From positions 1,615,605 to 1,679,604 of the forward strand of contig CM022673.1 of NCBI GenBank assembly GCA_012295275.1: a stretch of 64,000 nt of DNA, written 5' to 3'. The stretch's first letter is position 1; every line of letters begins with the position of its first letter. Below the pieces are notes generated by a model that saw only the letters and a program-made list of their open reading frames with translations, did no database searches and was not told the DNA's origin. The position numbers were made by a program, and so were the translations under genes. Origin of the DNA: Chrysomallon squamiferum. Its lineage: Eukaryota > Mollusca > Gastropoda > Neomphalida > Peltospiridae. Positions 26,672-45,783 of this stretch are shown in pieces.

Positions 26672-29600
26672 AATTATTGTAACATTCACAAGTTAATCAA
26701 AATTACATAAACACTGAAGAATGGAGTTAATGAAAATAGATTATAAATGTGTATGTCACATGTCAGAAATTTTAAAAAGAAATTGCAATGTTTTTATAAA
26801 AATGTTTAATATATATTGTAGTACTGCAAGACCAGTTGTAATGAATCAGAAAACATAACAGATTAATATATAAGTATTAGATGAACCAAAGTAACCATTT
26901 CTCAGGATAGACTATAGTAATATAATTGACTGAAAAAAGATACAAGCATTATTTTGAGAGTAAGTGGTAGTTTTTAATTGGTATGTGGATTTGTATTTTA
27001 TTTCAGTCCAAGCTACTTAAATTTAGAAATGCCTGCCTTTATTTTTTTTTAAAGTATTAAAACACACATAGTCATTCCAATATCCTGTGATCATTGATAT
27101 TTGATGTTTCAGTTATCAGTTGTTTTCTATATTGTGCAAGTATTGGATAAAAGACTTGTAGTCACATTACGTAGCGATAACTGAATCAAATTTTGAAATA
27201 CCAAAGTTTTATACTGAATTTTTTTATTTTGTTTTTTTCATTTTTATCTAACAAAATAGTATATTAAATTTGTAAACTATAACAAGAAGAAAAAAAAAAG
27301 AAAAATCAAACAAAAGACTTTAATATTGTTTAGACATCAGAATCTGACAACAGATAATTCTGAAAAAAGATATATTTATCAAATAGCTGTTAATCATTCA
27401 ATTTAGATTTCTAAATGTAGACAATATTTTACTGAATCTCAAACCATGATTAATTTATACATTCCATACTTTAAGATAGTTATGTTTTTTAAAAAATGTA
27501 TTTTTAGATACTAACTTTACAATGGTGTTGGTTTATCTGTAGATTTATTATTATCGTATTATTATGGAATCTCATGGGGCTTTTTGTGAGTTTATATATA
27601 TATTTTCATTGTTAAAACATCACATTTATGTTATTATTGTTTTCACAAGTTTTATATATTTTCCCCACTACTACTAAAACAGCAACATACCTAATACTGT
27701 AATATAATGTTAAACATTTTTTTTTTATGAGTTTTGTATTTAAATCATTTGACAAATCAAAGCCTCTACTTAGTTAAATCATGTTAGCTTGCTCTGTTTT
27801 TGGGATCATTCTGGTTGCAGGGTTACTATCACAAACACTCATTCCAATTTATTTTACATTTATATATATACATACTAGTTTATATAATCATGCTTTATAT
27901 GTTTTTAACGAGTTTGCTTTGTGTTGCAGTGATAATATATGTATCAAAACTGTGTTTAAGAATTTTTGTGAGACAGGAATCTCAAAAACAGAATCTCTGT
28001 TTCTGTTTATTTGTTTTGGTTTTTAAATTAATTATTTTTTATTTGAGATTTGATCATGACACGTCTAAACTGAGTAATTAGTGATAATAAAATTTACATT
28101 TACAAATGATGTATTCTGGTTTTGTTGTTTGTTACAGTATACATGTGATGGCATGAATAAATAAATAAATAAATTTACTTCCATGTTATTGTTTTATGAT
28201 ACCAAACTTCGCCAATAATAATGAAAAAAAAAAAAATGAAAAAAAAAAAAAAATTAGATGCCACTTTTTTTGTCGGTCTCAGCATTTTAACAAATAATTA
28301 TAATAAAGAAAAATATATAACAATCCATATCCTCAGGCTTTGGGGAATTTTCCTTTATGTGTAATTTATTCCCATTATATAATCAATACTCAACAATTTG
28401 TAAACCAAAGACTTTTTAGTGGGTTTCTTCTCAGATTTTTCTTACAAAACAAATATTTACACATTCAGGCTATGTTTATCTAATTTGGTTCTTACAACTT
28501 ATCAGTAATTTTTATTTCTAAAAACCCAAGACATCTGGATTGCCTTTTAGAAACAACATACCATTTTCTCTAAAATATGAATTGTAATTTCTCATAATTT
28601 AATTACCATTCTTACAACATTTTCAAAAAAAACCTATAGTTTTTAACTTTAGGGATTGGAGGGATCAATAAAGAAATTTCAAACCTGTCTTCATAAATAT
28701 TATGAATGAAATTTTAATTAAAAAAACAACAAAAACCATAAAATTAATTAAGACATTTATAATAAGATAAAAAAAATACCCAAATGTATAATAAATAATA
28801 TACCATTTTAAAATTTGCCAATTTGAATCTACAAAGTTCTGTAAATAAGAATAGTGCAAATGCAACATATAAATTTAGAAATTATAAGATACAATTTTTC
28901 TTAATATCTATTAAAACATATGAAAACTATAGCTCTCCTTCAATCTTCCCTGATGAAAAAGTTATTGAATTGTATCTGAAAAAAGAACAAGGACAAAACC
29001 AGATTCAGTTTAAATAGTTCCAATATTAAAATGTTTTCATTCATTTAAAGTGCAAAAAGAATCTATCATGAAAAACTATATCAACAAATAATGTAGCTGC
29101 TGTCAGTATGTCAGATTTTTAATCTACTAATTCTATGGACTGAAACAATGTCACTGGATAGCTGCATTACATTAAAAATTTGGCTAAATGTAAACCTGAT
29201 TTGACATTATTCAGTGGAGAAAGTCAACAATACATTTAAAAAAAAAAAATTATTGATTCTCTAAATTCCAATGGGTACTAGTAGGATTAATGTGTAATAG
29301 TTAATGACAATATAACTTTCTTATTTTCACTCTTTAGTTTCAAATATCTTAATTATTAAACGTAAAAAAGAGTGCATATATTAATTTACCCATGCACCAT
29401 AATCATTTTTTCAAACTCATTAAATATTATATTTTTGCCACAAATTACTACTACAAACAAAACAAAATCATGCAGTGGTTGTAAAGAATAAAATCTACAG
29501 GTACTGGAATGACAAAAAGTTTGGTTTGTATGATATTTAAAAACATATGAATACTAATTATGTATTTAATAAAGCTAATGGAAAAGAATGACTGCTATAA

Positions 29601-30632
29601 ATGATATGTTATAAAGTAACAGACATACAAATATATATACATATACATTGACAACTAATAATAATAAAAGTAAATGTAAAGAATATATTATCTCAGGTAT
29701 ATAATATAAATAATAAAGATGTCATCAAAATAAATGAAAACTAAGAAAAATATATATTATTAATAAACTAAAGGCAAAGAACACACTGTTAGACATAACC
29801 ACCTTTCAGAAACACCAGTGTCTGCAGCAATGCAGTATCCTGAATTCTAAATAAAACACAGATAATTTGAACATTGTAAAATACTTCTCACCGTAATAGT
29901 ACCATATACTTATTGATGTTTTATTAACAATTAAACTTTAAAATATCAACATAATGAATATTTTTGAAAACACGTTTTACCCAGTATATGATAATAATTT
30001 TGAATGTAATTTTCAAGAAAAAAGAAGCAGTATTGTATTCATACTCTTCAGGAATAATGACAGAACGTAATATGCAATGATTAATTATAAAATGACTTCT
30101 TCATTTTTAAATTATATTTTCTGCCTATAAAAATGTGTACAGATGGATTTCTAATGAAAATTACAAGTGTAGAGAGTATTAAGAAATTTCACAGAATGAA
30201 AAATGAATTTAAAAAGTTTAAATTTTAATTTAAAAAAGAAACAGTAACAACTTTATGAAAAGCTGCTCTCATAATGACAAAATACATTAACAGTAATAAA
30301 TATAAATTCTTAGTCTGCTGATGGTTGATTTCATATCTTCTTTTTCTCTTTTTCTAATCAACTATTTTTGGATTTACTGGATGAAAAAAAAAAAATTGAA
30401 ACTTCAGTCTAAAGGTTTTAGGTTCCACCACTGATAGTTCTACATTTAGTTTTCTTTATTTTGGTTTCAAACAAATTTACAGTCTTCTAACAAGCAGATG
30501 AATTTCACAATGTTCTGAAACAAAAGTTTTACTGCTTATATCAAGATTTTTCACATCTTCTTTTTGTCACTAGATCTTTTTTGCTCAGAGAGACCAAAAA
30601 TGTTTAATTCTTCTTCAATTATCTTGTTTGGT
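26672..30632. other. Convergent intergenic gap between GCAT and HTATIP2-A
   Basis: About 4 kb with no coding exon I can support. It should contain the 3' UTRs of GCAT (plus) and HTATIP2-A (minus). AATAAA-type hexamers are frequent because of base composition, for example at 28086-28091, and cannot by themselves fix the cleavage sites. Two open frames at about 27781-28081 are low-complexity and hydrophobic with no splice context, so I do not call them genes. Confidence 0.6.
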
Positions 30633-33780
<3,148 letters not shown>

Positions 33781-34219
33781 TCTGTAACAACAATGTACGT
33801 AGCACAAATGTATGTCTGTCCTCAAACAAAAATAATCATGAATGATGTATTACTTTATATTCATCCAGTTAGAAAAAATTCCCTAACAGAACTGATGTAA
33901 ATAATGTTTGTAATATATAAAGATATAAAAATATTATTAAATTGATAAATATTGTTAATTAGGTTTATTGATAATAAATAGCAAACTGATTAAGATATAA
34001 CACATTTTATCAGAAGGAATAAAAATGTATTCACTTGGACTGTATAAATATATTTTTATTATATAATTTACATAATTTGTAAAAATGTAATATTTGTTTT
34101 ATAATATTTTAAACATTTTTATACCATTATCAATTCAGTTTAATAGTGCCATGAAAAGGTTTTATTTTAAAAAATTTAAAAATTTGATAAATTAAAATAA
34201 TAACATAATCAATAATATA

Positions 34220-34253
<34 letters not shown>

Positions 34254-34439
34254 TTATTCTGCATTTATTATGGAATAGTCTAAAACATAGAGCTATTTCA
34301 GTGAATGTTTTCAGTAAACAAATGCAAGTGTATCGTTGGTGTCTCAGTATAACCCAATTCACTGGACAGTTGTATTGATTATTCCACAAACAATCTGCAA
34401 TGTCAGTAGTCGAAGAGAAGTTATAATATTAATACTCAC

Positions 34440-34457
34440 CATTCTGATTCTCAGTTA
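34440..34457 (-). other. Possible 18-nt microexon in the HTATIP2-A leader
   Basis: On the minus strand the 18 bases TAACTGAGAATCAGAATG are flanked by an acceptor (TTCATTTCCAG) and a strong donor (GTGAGT). If included, the exon introduces an in-frame stop after the membrane-anchor exon, so inclusion would switch the transcript from the long form to the short form. It could equally be the 3' end of a longer first exon. Read from splice signals only. Confidence 0.3.
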
Positions 34458-34708
34458 CTGGAAATGAATCATAAGGTGCACAATTGCGAAATAATATGAA
34501 TTTATTTTTATTGGACTGTAAAGTGTAAGCTAAATGGAAAGTGCCTTTCATTTCCTGAAGAATAAAATTAACAACTATTAATAGTATTATTATTAAAATT
34601 CCTCATTTTTGTTGTTGTTCTTTTTTTTCTTTCTCCGATCTGAATTTCCAAGTTTAGTAGAAAGCGGTAATTAGATGTTCTAACTGTGGAACAAACATGT
34701 CTACTTAC

Positions 34709-34768
34709 TGTGTTTTGTGCACTCCGTGATCTTGATTTGAAGTCCGAGTTCATATGTCAAAGTTCAAG
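34709..34768 (-). other. Possible alternative 5' leader exon of HTATIP2-A
   Basis: A near-consensus donor (ACACA|GTAAGTAG) sits at 34709/34708 on the minus strand. A weak acceptor (TTTTCTCTGAG) would start the exon near 34768, although it could instead be a first exon with its own transcription start. An ATG at 34753 reads into a short frame that stops soon after the next exon is joined, so this would be a non-coding leader with a small upstream ORF, and translation of HTATIP2-A would start at MAAEAT. Confidence 0.35.
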
Positions 34769-34858
34769 CTCAGAGAAAACTAATCAAGTCTAATAAATAT
34801 TGTTTTCTGATTTAAAATCGTTCAATAATGTTTACCTTATTAACCAACTTCCACAAAC

Positions 34859-35055
34859 CTGCAATTGCGTTCTACTTCTGGTGAATCTTGCACTTCGTGG
34901 TAGAACAAAAAAGCTCCCATAAACATAGCCAGTACAAGAACACCTATTCCCACACCAGGCAATACATCCTCGCACTTGATCCACAAAAACTGCATCGTCA
35001 CTAAAATGTGTTTACCCTTGCTGTCAAATTTAGTCCCTGACTGTTCCACCTTCAA
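34859..35055 (-). CDS. HTATIP2: Candidate upstream exon of HTATIP2-A encoding a membrane anchor
   Basis: An open frame from ATG 35055 ends at a good donor (GCAG|GTTTGT) after 65 codons plus two bases. Splicing to the acceptor at 33781 supplies one base, makes Arg, and continues in frame into MAAEAT of copy A, so the product would be HTATIP2 with a 66-residue extension (46 if the internal ATG at 34995 is used). The extension carries one strongly hydrophobic span, from VLPGVGIGVLVLAMF to about GAFLFYH, then an acidic linker. As I recall, human HTATIP2 also has a longer isoform with a hydrophobic N-terminus, which supports the idea but is not proof. Alternatively this is a separate small membrane protein of 71 residues, ending at the TAA just past the donor. 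Confidence 0.55.
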
Positions 35056-36143
35056 TGTATTTTTCAGAGTTAATTATTCTAGGCTTACAGTCTAGCTATA
35101 CGAAATTAGTACCTGTCTTAACTCATACCGCTCACCGATTTCCCCTTTTTAATTAATCAGACAAATCAGATATTAATAGACAGAGCTCTTTATAAGATTT
35201 TTAAAATAGTATTTTTCAGAATAATTGATTCTAATAGAAAAACTGATATTTTAATGAAATATATTAATAAAATAAATTTCAATGACCCAGGTACGCATCT
35301 TGTCGATTCATTAGAAAAATGGGTACGAATTTGTAAGATGCTATTGATTTCCACTGATGCTGTATCAACTTGTTACTCTACATTAACAGTTCACATCCAG
35401 TAACAACAGGTACTGCTATTAAAGTGAGGTTTTGACTGTTTATTTTTGTGTGTCTGCTGATATTTTTGTCAAATAGAATAGTTAAATATATAATTAAAAC
35501 TGTTTTTGGAGTATAGTGTCAAGCAAAAGAAACGCATTCATAATTTAACACAGTATAATGTATATCGCCTACTATCGGCATCATAAATTAATTCTTAAAC
35601 TTTTCGGATTTATTTGCAGATATTTTACTTAGTACTTTGGTAAAGATAACATAAAACCTTCATATATATGGTAAAGCAGATTGTTAATTAACAATATTTT
35701 AATTTTTAATTTGTTATTATTATTATTATTATTAAGTTTGTATGCGTACACTTTTTTATTTTTTATTTGATTTTTGAAAGTTAAAAAAGAAATTTTCGAT
35801 TTTTAAAAAACTAAATTGTTAAAATTCTAACTAAGACAGAATAAAATCAGTTATATAATTATATTGTACATTTTATGAAATCTGTATCCTTCTATTATTT
35901 TGAAAAATAATTTAAATTAGTATAAAATTAATTATTAAACAAATATTAAATCAAATAGTTTGTAATAACGCATGGCATTTGTGTTATTTCTTGTTCTGTT
36001 TTGAATATCATAGGAAATGCTTTATAAAAGTTTATATTTTGACCCTGTTTGTTGTAATAAACAACATCCATTCTTTGGCAGCAGAATTATGTTAAATTAT
36101 ACAATTAAACCTTCTCTTTTTTTTCAGTTGTTTTTTAGTTATA

Positions 36144-36180
<37 letters not shown>

Positions 36181-36276
36181 GTTTTTTTTTCTTTCATTTA
36201 GGGAAATTGATACATATGTCAATGTTTCTTGAATTATAAATGTATAAATGTTACACCAAGATTTCTTTATTAACAG
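35056..36276. promoter_or_regulatory. Divergent gap between the two HTATIP2 copies
   Basis: About 1.2 kb between the 5'-most candidate exon of copy A and the first coding exon of copy B. Copy B begins directly after an acceptor (TTTATTAACAG|AATGG), so it must have at least one upstream non-coding exon in or beyond this gap. Plausible donors on the plus strand are CCCAG|GTACGC at about 35290 and AACAG|GTACTG at about 35409. I found no equivalent of the copy A membrane exon here. Both promoters probably lie in this stretch. Confidence 0.5.
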
Positions 36277-36277
36277 A

Positions 36278-39029
<2,752 letters not shown>

Positions 39030-40049
39030 TTCTCACACATCTAGGCTGAGACTGAAAGTAACTCTCTTACAGTAACAGTCTGTGTTTTAAATGTGTAAAA
39101 AAATGTCTAAATACTCCATTAAAATGGCATTCAGAATAACTGCTCTTTTTATACAATGTAATTAAAAATAGTGTGAAAAAATACATCTTATATTATTATC
39201 ATAATGTAATTTATATGCTAAAATAATTTAGAGAAAAGATCAATTTTTAATATAAATTACAATGCACTTTCTATATATATAAAATATATATATATTAAAA
39301 ATATTTATTTTTATCTATTATGTGTATTTAATGTGGTATCATTAATATATGCTCACTGTTTTAAACCATTGGCATATACTGTTATGTAATGAATATAATG
39401 AACATACTGTTCACAATTCATTTTTCAGCTATTATTTTTCTACTTACTTGTTTTATTATGCTTTACTGCAACGTGAGTGAAATATTGTGTTCAATTATGC
39501 ATTCTCCACAGTGTTAAATTTATTTTTATTTTTTGAGGAGAAATAAAATATATCTTTATAAAATAGTAAAATGCTGTATAAAATAAACTGTCATCCTTTT
39601 ATAAAAAATTATTTTTTAGGAAACAGATTCTTTCAAGGTCACAATTTACAGATATATGTTTCATAATTCAAAGTATGTATATAAAGAAAAACAACTGAAT
39701 GTTGAATTTGGAATGTAAATATATTTTCAGTTTTTGAGAATATCTCTATTTGTATATTATTATTATTATTATCATTATTATTATTATTATTATTTAATAT
39801 ATTTATTTATTTAGAACTAAATGCTTTCATTCAGAACACGTAAACCACATTTTATCTTTTGATCCAGATATCTTAAGTTATTTTTCTTAGATTCAAATTT
39901 TAGAGTTCCTCTTTACCATATACTAAATATGTATATTATATGATCTTGGCTAAATCATTTATTGATATTTGTAACTCTAAATTTGTACTTCAATGATGCT
40001 GGTCAAATTTTAAATATCTTAACATTGCAACATTTTAATGTTAGATCCT

Positions 40050-40080
<31 letters not shown>

Positions 40081-42838
40081 TTTTATTTATTTATTTATGT
40101 GCCAGATAATCAATAGCGAGTTGCTTAATGTTTGTATTTTGTTCACAATTCTTTTAGAGCTTTTAGGCATCTTAAAAATGTAAAATTAGTGCTTTATATA
40201 TATCATATTAAATGGTCACAGGTTTTTAAAATCATTATTTAAAAACGATTTTAGCAGCTTCTTATGGGTTATATAGTGAAAAAGACATGTTGTTATTGTA
40301 TTCACACAAAATAATTTCATTGCTTTCTTTCACTGCAATTTTTAGTGCAACTGCAAGGCAGCTTTTTAATTTCTACTTAATATACATTTTAATATACACC
40401 TATGTGTTAATGTAATTTATATTTGTGAACAATAATTATTTTAAAATACATCTTTTTTTTTTCTTTTTTTTTAAAGTTATAACATGTTGTATATATTTTG
40501 TTTTGAATAAATACAAGTTAAAATTGGTAGTTTGTTTTATTATAAAAAATATATACATAGCTGTGTATATATATATAGCTATAGTTGGAAATAATGGTAA
40601 ATGTATTAAAAAGGGCCAGAAGTTGTTTGACATAGATCAGTAATTAGAACCTTGTCTTTTTCCTATTCCAGTGTTTTGCTATGTATGCTTTCCTATTTTT
40701 GACAAAATATATAAATACAAGATAACAGAATGACTAAAAGGTAAAAGAAAGCTCAACATTATACTTCTGTAAATGTTGATCTTGTCACGATCAAAGTTTT
40801 AGCTATTTCTTTTCGCAACATTTTGGGGGCTTTTTCTTTTTAACATGTTGAAATTTCATTTCCTTATTCATTTAAAACAATCCTGTAGTATTTTCTTTTA
40901 TTTATGGGTGACAGTGTACAATTTTGTAAAATTGGTGGAATAATATTCAACAAGTCAAAAATGTGATAAAGAACATTTATTTCACAAACAAACCATATAC
41001 ACATCGGCACTCTCAGTGCAGCATTTTCATGAGGTAAATTAAATTCAGAAATGACAAAAATAAAAATAATAATAACCATTAAAACAAACATATTAATCAT
41101 GAAAACATCATTATCATCCACCAGTATAATGTTCCTTTACATTTTAGAAAAAATGCAGACACATGTGTGCATGTTTGTAAACTTTGAAGTATACTAAAAC
41201 TAATATTAACTATAATATCTTATCATTCCTCTGTCTACTGTTATTAAATTTACCCATTGGACAATTATTTGCTTGTTTACATTTCAAAAATAAAAACATG
41301 CAAATCCATCTAAAATTACATATGGCTATTCATCATTTATTTCGTTTATCACCAATAAATGTAATTACTAATTAAAAAAAAAAAAAATTAATATTAACTT
41401 TATGATAACACAAGCAGAGGGTTTTTTAAAAAGCCTCAAAGCCTAAAGAAAGATCAATTTCTTTCATTAGTTAATATGTTGATTATAGAAATTCTTCTAT
41501 CAAATATTTTTTTAAGTGATACAGTTAATGTGCAAAAACATTTAAGTTGTACCAACTCTTTATCACCTTCTGGTTCTTCAGAAGTCTTCACATGAAAATG
41601 AATTATTCTAATACTTTACAACTCAGAACATTTTTGTATTACTTTGAAATACCAAAAACTATATAATAATAATTAAAAAAATAAAGAAATAATAAAACTG
41701 AAAACAGATTTCAAATCATAAATCAGCATTTTAAAATCATTATATTTAACCAAGATGAATGAAAGGAAAAACAAAAATAAACAGAATTTTCTTTATCTTT
41801 CAGTCATGTAAACAAATTAAAACTTTTCATCAAACATTACAGGTTTTTTTTTTTGAGTTTTGGGAGGGTTTTTTTTTATATAAAATGATATATACAACTA
41901 GTGAAAATAGTGCTACAATCTAAATTTCCTGTTAAACAAACTGTACAGTTTCTGAAGCCAATGCATTCCCATTCCAAAAACATACATTACACTAAATAAA
42001 CTTAAGAAACATAATCATTGTAATAAAATTAAACACAGATATTTAAAATTAATTTTCAAAACCTAACTGATGACATCCAATCTTTGTACAGCATTCAAAA
42101 AAATAAAAAAATAAAAAAAAGTAATAATAATAATAAAATAAATTAAAAAATCCCTCCATACTTCACTTTTCTTACACAGTAACAAATATTTTCTAAATCA
42201 TTACATCTGGCACATACTAAACATGTTCATTTATTCATAACTTAGCTTTTGGCATAATCAATTTTATATGATACTACAAAAATAGGGAGAGAAAAAAAAA
42301 TGAAAATCATTTAAAACTTTTTTAATTACAGATTCAACACTTATAATTCATATTTATATTGCAAGAGGTTTCTTTCATTGGTGAAGAGGTTTTCATATTA
42401 TTTCAGAGAACATTCTTAAGAAAAAACATCAGAAGTATTGCAAAACCTATAAATCTTTATTACAAATTCTCTACCTACAAATACCCTTTAGAGCTTTACA
42501 TAATATTATTTTCAATTATTAAGTTATTTTTAACCTATGTAAAGTCTTTAATTTAACCTGAAAATTACTTTTATCACTGTGCATATCTTTTTAAAATGGT
42601 CAACACACTATAAAACAGTCAACTGAATTTTTAGCTTATTTCCTAAATTTCAGAATATTTTAACTTTACCTTTACCATTTCAAAGAATATTTCCGGGGAA
42701 ATCATTTAAAAACAAAGATTTCAAATTCAGAATCATAACAGTTTTGAGACTTTTGACCTGATTTTAATTATTGTAGTTATTTTTTTTTTTTAATGGCTGA
42801 TACAATTTAATATATATATATATATGCAAAACAACAAC

Positions 42839-42871
<33 letters not shown>

Positions 42872-43020
42872 AATAACTGTACCATACCACATGATTTAAT
42901 AATGAATTTCAGGAGATACCAGGAATTTCAAAATTAACTAATAAATTAAGATATTCTTTATGGATTCATTTTTGTTGTTATTGTGATATTTCAGGCATCA
43001 GGAACTTTAATCTCCAACAT

Positions 43021-43182
43021 AAATACGAAGCAAGTGATTCACTATGCTGTAACAAATACAAACGTGAGGCACGTGATTTACAAAGCTGTAACTAATACAA
43101 ATATGAAGCAAGTGTTTTACGAAGCTGTAATATAATACAAATACCAGGCAAGCCACTGCAAGTAATTCACATAGCTACAACA
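43021..43182. repeat. Imperfect tandem repeat, about 40-bp unit, four copies
   Basis: Four consecutive units at 43021-43059, 43060-43098, 43099-43138 and about 43139-43182. The first three share a framework of AAATA..GA.GCA.GTG followed by GCTGTAA and end in AATAC; the fourth is diverged. It is less AT-monotonous than its surroundings. Confidence 0.75.
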
Positions 43183-45305
43183 TCTACACAACCACAAGCT
43201 TATCACAGACTGATATGAAATGTACAATATGTTTTAACACTTGCCATTGTTTTATAACAGTTGTAAAATAATAATAAAGCTTTCAGAACAGTTGAATATA
43301 TCTGTAAACATAACAATACACTAGTTAACAAAAATCAGACAATATCATAAAACACCTGTGAGATAATATCTAATTCAGTTATAAAGCATCAAACTGGACA
43401 TAAATATAATGCAAAAAAAAAAAAAAAAAAAAAAGTAGTAATAAAAAAAAAAAAAAAAAAAATTCAAAATTATAAATGATAACAAAATTAAAACAATAGG
43501 ATTACAGCAGAAAAGATAGTAACATACATTTCTGTACGTATGTCATTATTTGCATTTTTTTTAAATAAAATTATATGCTCTTTCATCAGCTAACAATTTT
43601 TTAAAAATACATTTCCTTTAATTTAAACATTCTTTCAGTGGTTTTCCAGATTTTTAACAGTTATCAGTCTCTTGATTTATTCTTAATAAAATTAAATGAT
43701 TTTAAACTGTAATCATAAAACAATTATAAAAAATGAATTTGTTTATAATTTTTGGGTCTATGCTTTTATTCATTTATTTATTTCCAGAACTCTTTCTTTT
43801 CAATGATACTGTTGATTTTGTTGTTTTTCTTTTTCTAAACTGATTTGTTATTGTCACGTGTTTTAATCAAATGTGAAATTTGGGCAAGATAACAATTTTA
43901 CAACCTTTCATTACTAGCTGCAAAATGCTTTCCCCTTACTTCTTTACTCAAAAACACAAAATAGAATATAGATAATTTTTTAAAGTCATTTTTACTTTAA
44001 TTTAAATATTAAGTATAAACTTAGAAAGTTCCAAACCTGGGTGGGTATGCCTAATTAGCATCTGCTATTCAAATTATGGGCTAAAATGTTTATGCCATTA
44101 TAACTGGCATCCAATAATGTCTAGGACAATCCTGTACAAAAACTATCTCAACATTGCCATTATTATTAACTCAAACATTTGATAAAAACAGTATTATATC
44201 AGGTTTGTCAACTATAACTCACTGAAATTTAACCTCATATCTCAAAAAACACATTTAAAAACTTTTTATCAGATGTTGATTTTGGCCTTATCCTTCAACT
44301 ACTAGAGATATCAACACAAAATGTTAGCCAATAATGAACTATCCATATCTTTGATCTTTTTTTTTAGAAATTTATTAGAAAGTTTTAAGATATGAAGTGT
44401 TAAAAGTTCTGTGTATCTTGTTTTAAGGGGGAGGGTCACATAAACACAAACAAATATCAAAAGTAAGATATATCTATGAACATTTTCAATATGAACATAA
44501 AAATGTAATCAATACAAATTAAAATTTAAATAAATAAAATAACTTGGTAAATGTCAGTAGTTGATAATCTGAAGAAAATTATATATTATTCAAAAATAAC
44601 GAATATCAACTACAGAAAACTATTCTTATGAATTACTCTTTCCAAAAGACAAACATTATTAATATTTGAAAAACACATTTAAAATAATCATTGTTAAACA
44701 AACAAAAAATACTGAACAAAAACCATTTGATTAAGTTTATCATTTTGGATATATTATATTTTAACTTGCTAAGGTTGATCCTTCTAAGCATATATGTGGT
44801 TAAAAAAAATGGATACTTTCAAGCCTTGTTTTTTATTGACACACATAACAGAAAACATTAATTCAATAACACAGCACTACCAATGACAAATTAATGATAA
44901 ATGGAAAAAAAAAAAAATAATAAAAAATATATAATTAAACATTAATTTATGCTTATATAAAAAAAAAATAATAATAATAAAAACGTAACTATTTTTTTTC
45001 TTTTTCTTTTCTTAGAAAAAAATTGTTGCAGTAATAATATAATAATGGTAACAACAACAATAATTACCAATAACAATTATACAAAAAAACAAACAAAAAA
45101 AAACACCCTAATACATTATTTTTAATAGAACTGTCTAAACAAATTTCCTGTGCATATATTATTTTTATACACTAATCTGAACATTTCAATTAAAACAAGT
45201 TGTAATGTAAGAGATGAGGAACATAAAGGTGAGAAAGTGCAAAATTCTCTTTCTCTTTTAAGTATTTATTTAGGAATAAAGATCCATAAATTCTCATCAC
45301 TGGGA

Positions 45306-45415
45306 AGAATTTTCAGAAACATCAACTGATAAGGACAGTTCCACAGATAATAGAAAGGTGGGTACCAGAAGACAGATCGATACATATCACAAAATATTAT
45401 TTTCACCTTTTTTTG
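45306..45415. repeat. Duplicated 110-bp segment, copy 1
   Basis: Aligns over its length with 46612-46722 (for example GATAAGGACAGTTCCA against GATAAGCACAGTTCCA, and a shared ATATCACAAAATATTA/ATGTATCACAAAATATTA block). It lies just downstream of the SPRYD3 stop codon, probably in its 3' UTR. Confidence 0.75.
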
Positions 45416-45783
45416 TTTTTGTTTTGAATTCTTTTTTTTTTTTTTTTGATCAGTAAGCCTTGTTGGATTACAAAGTACCGGTACACATTAATATTTATTT
45501 TTCCAATCATAAATAAAATGAATTATTCCCTGAAAGCAAAAAGTGGAGATATCCAAGTATATAGTGTAACTCAGAATACACAGTTTGGCACAGCCTGCAT
45601 TAAAAGGTATCTTGACAGTTTCCCAATGAATCGATTACGAGATGAAGTAGTAGACACAATAAGCAAAACACCCACTCTTTAATAATTAAATAAAACAAAA
45701 ATCTTCCAAGACTTCATAATGTGTCAGGAATCAGATCTCACACAGAGCACAGACATTTTTTCTTTTTTTCTTTTTTTGGCAGA

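Larger units (their letters stand above)
39030..45783. other. Convergent gap between HTATIP2-B and SPRYD3
   Basis: About 6.7 kb with no exon I can support on either strand; the largest gene-free stretch in the window. It should hold the 3' UTRs of HTATIP2-B (plus) and SPRYD3 (minus). It contains an ATTT-type tetranucleotide run (about 40049-40096), AT and AAT tracts near 42820-42875, poly-A tracts at 43410-43461, an imperfect 40-bp tandem repeat (43021-43182), and one copy of a 110-bp duplicated segment (45306-45415). Confidence 0.6.

Noticed and set aside
27781-28081. Two overlapping hydrophobic plus frames downstream of GCAT
   Set aside because: They overlap each other in different frames and consist of AT-rich text, as expected for a 3' UTR.
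34859-35055. Reading the hydrophobic exon as the complex I subunit NDUFA1
   Set aside because: The LPGVGI stretch resembles NDUFA1, but the conserved residues expected after the membrane span are absent, and the in-frame splice to HTATIP2 explains the exon better.
36017-36232. 71-codon plus frame just before HTATIP2-B
   Set aside because: It reads through an ATT repeat as poly-Ile and has no donor that joins the acceptor at 36276 in frame.
45446-45682. 78-codon plus frame next to the SPRYD3 stop codon
   Set aside because: It is antisense to the probable SPRYD3 3' UTR, lacks splice context and shows no domain; it remains possible but unsupported.
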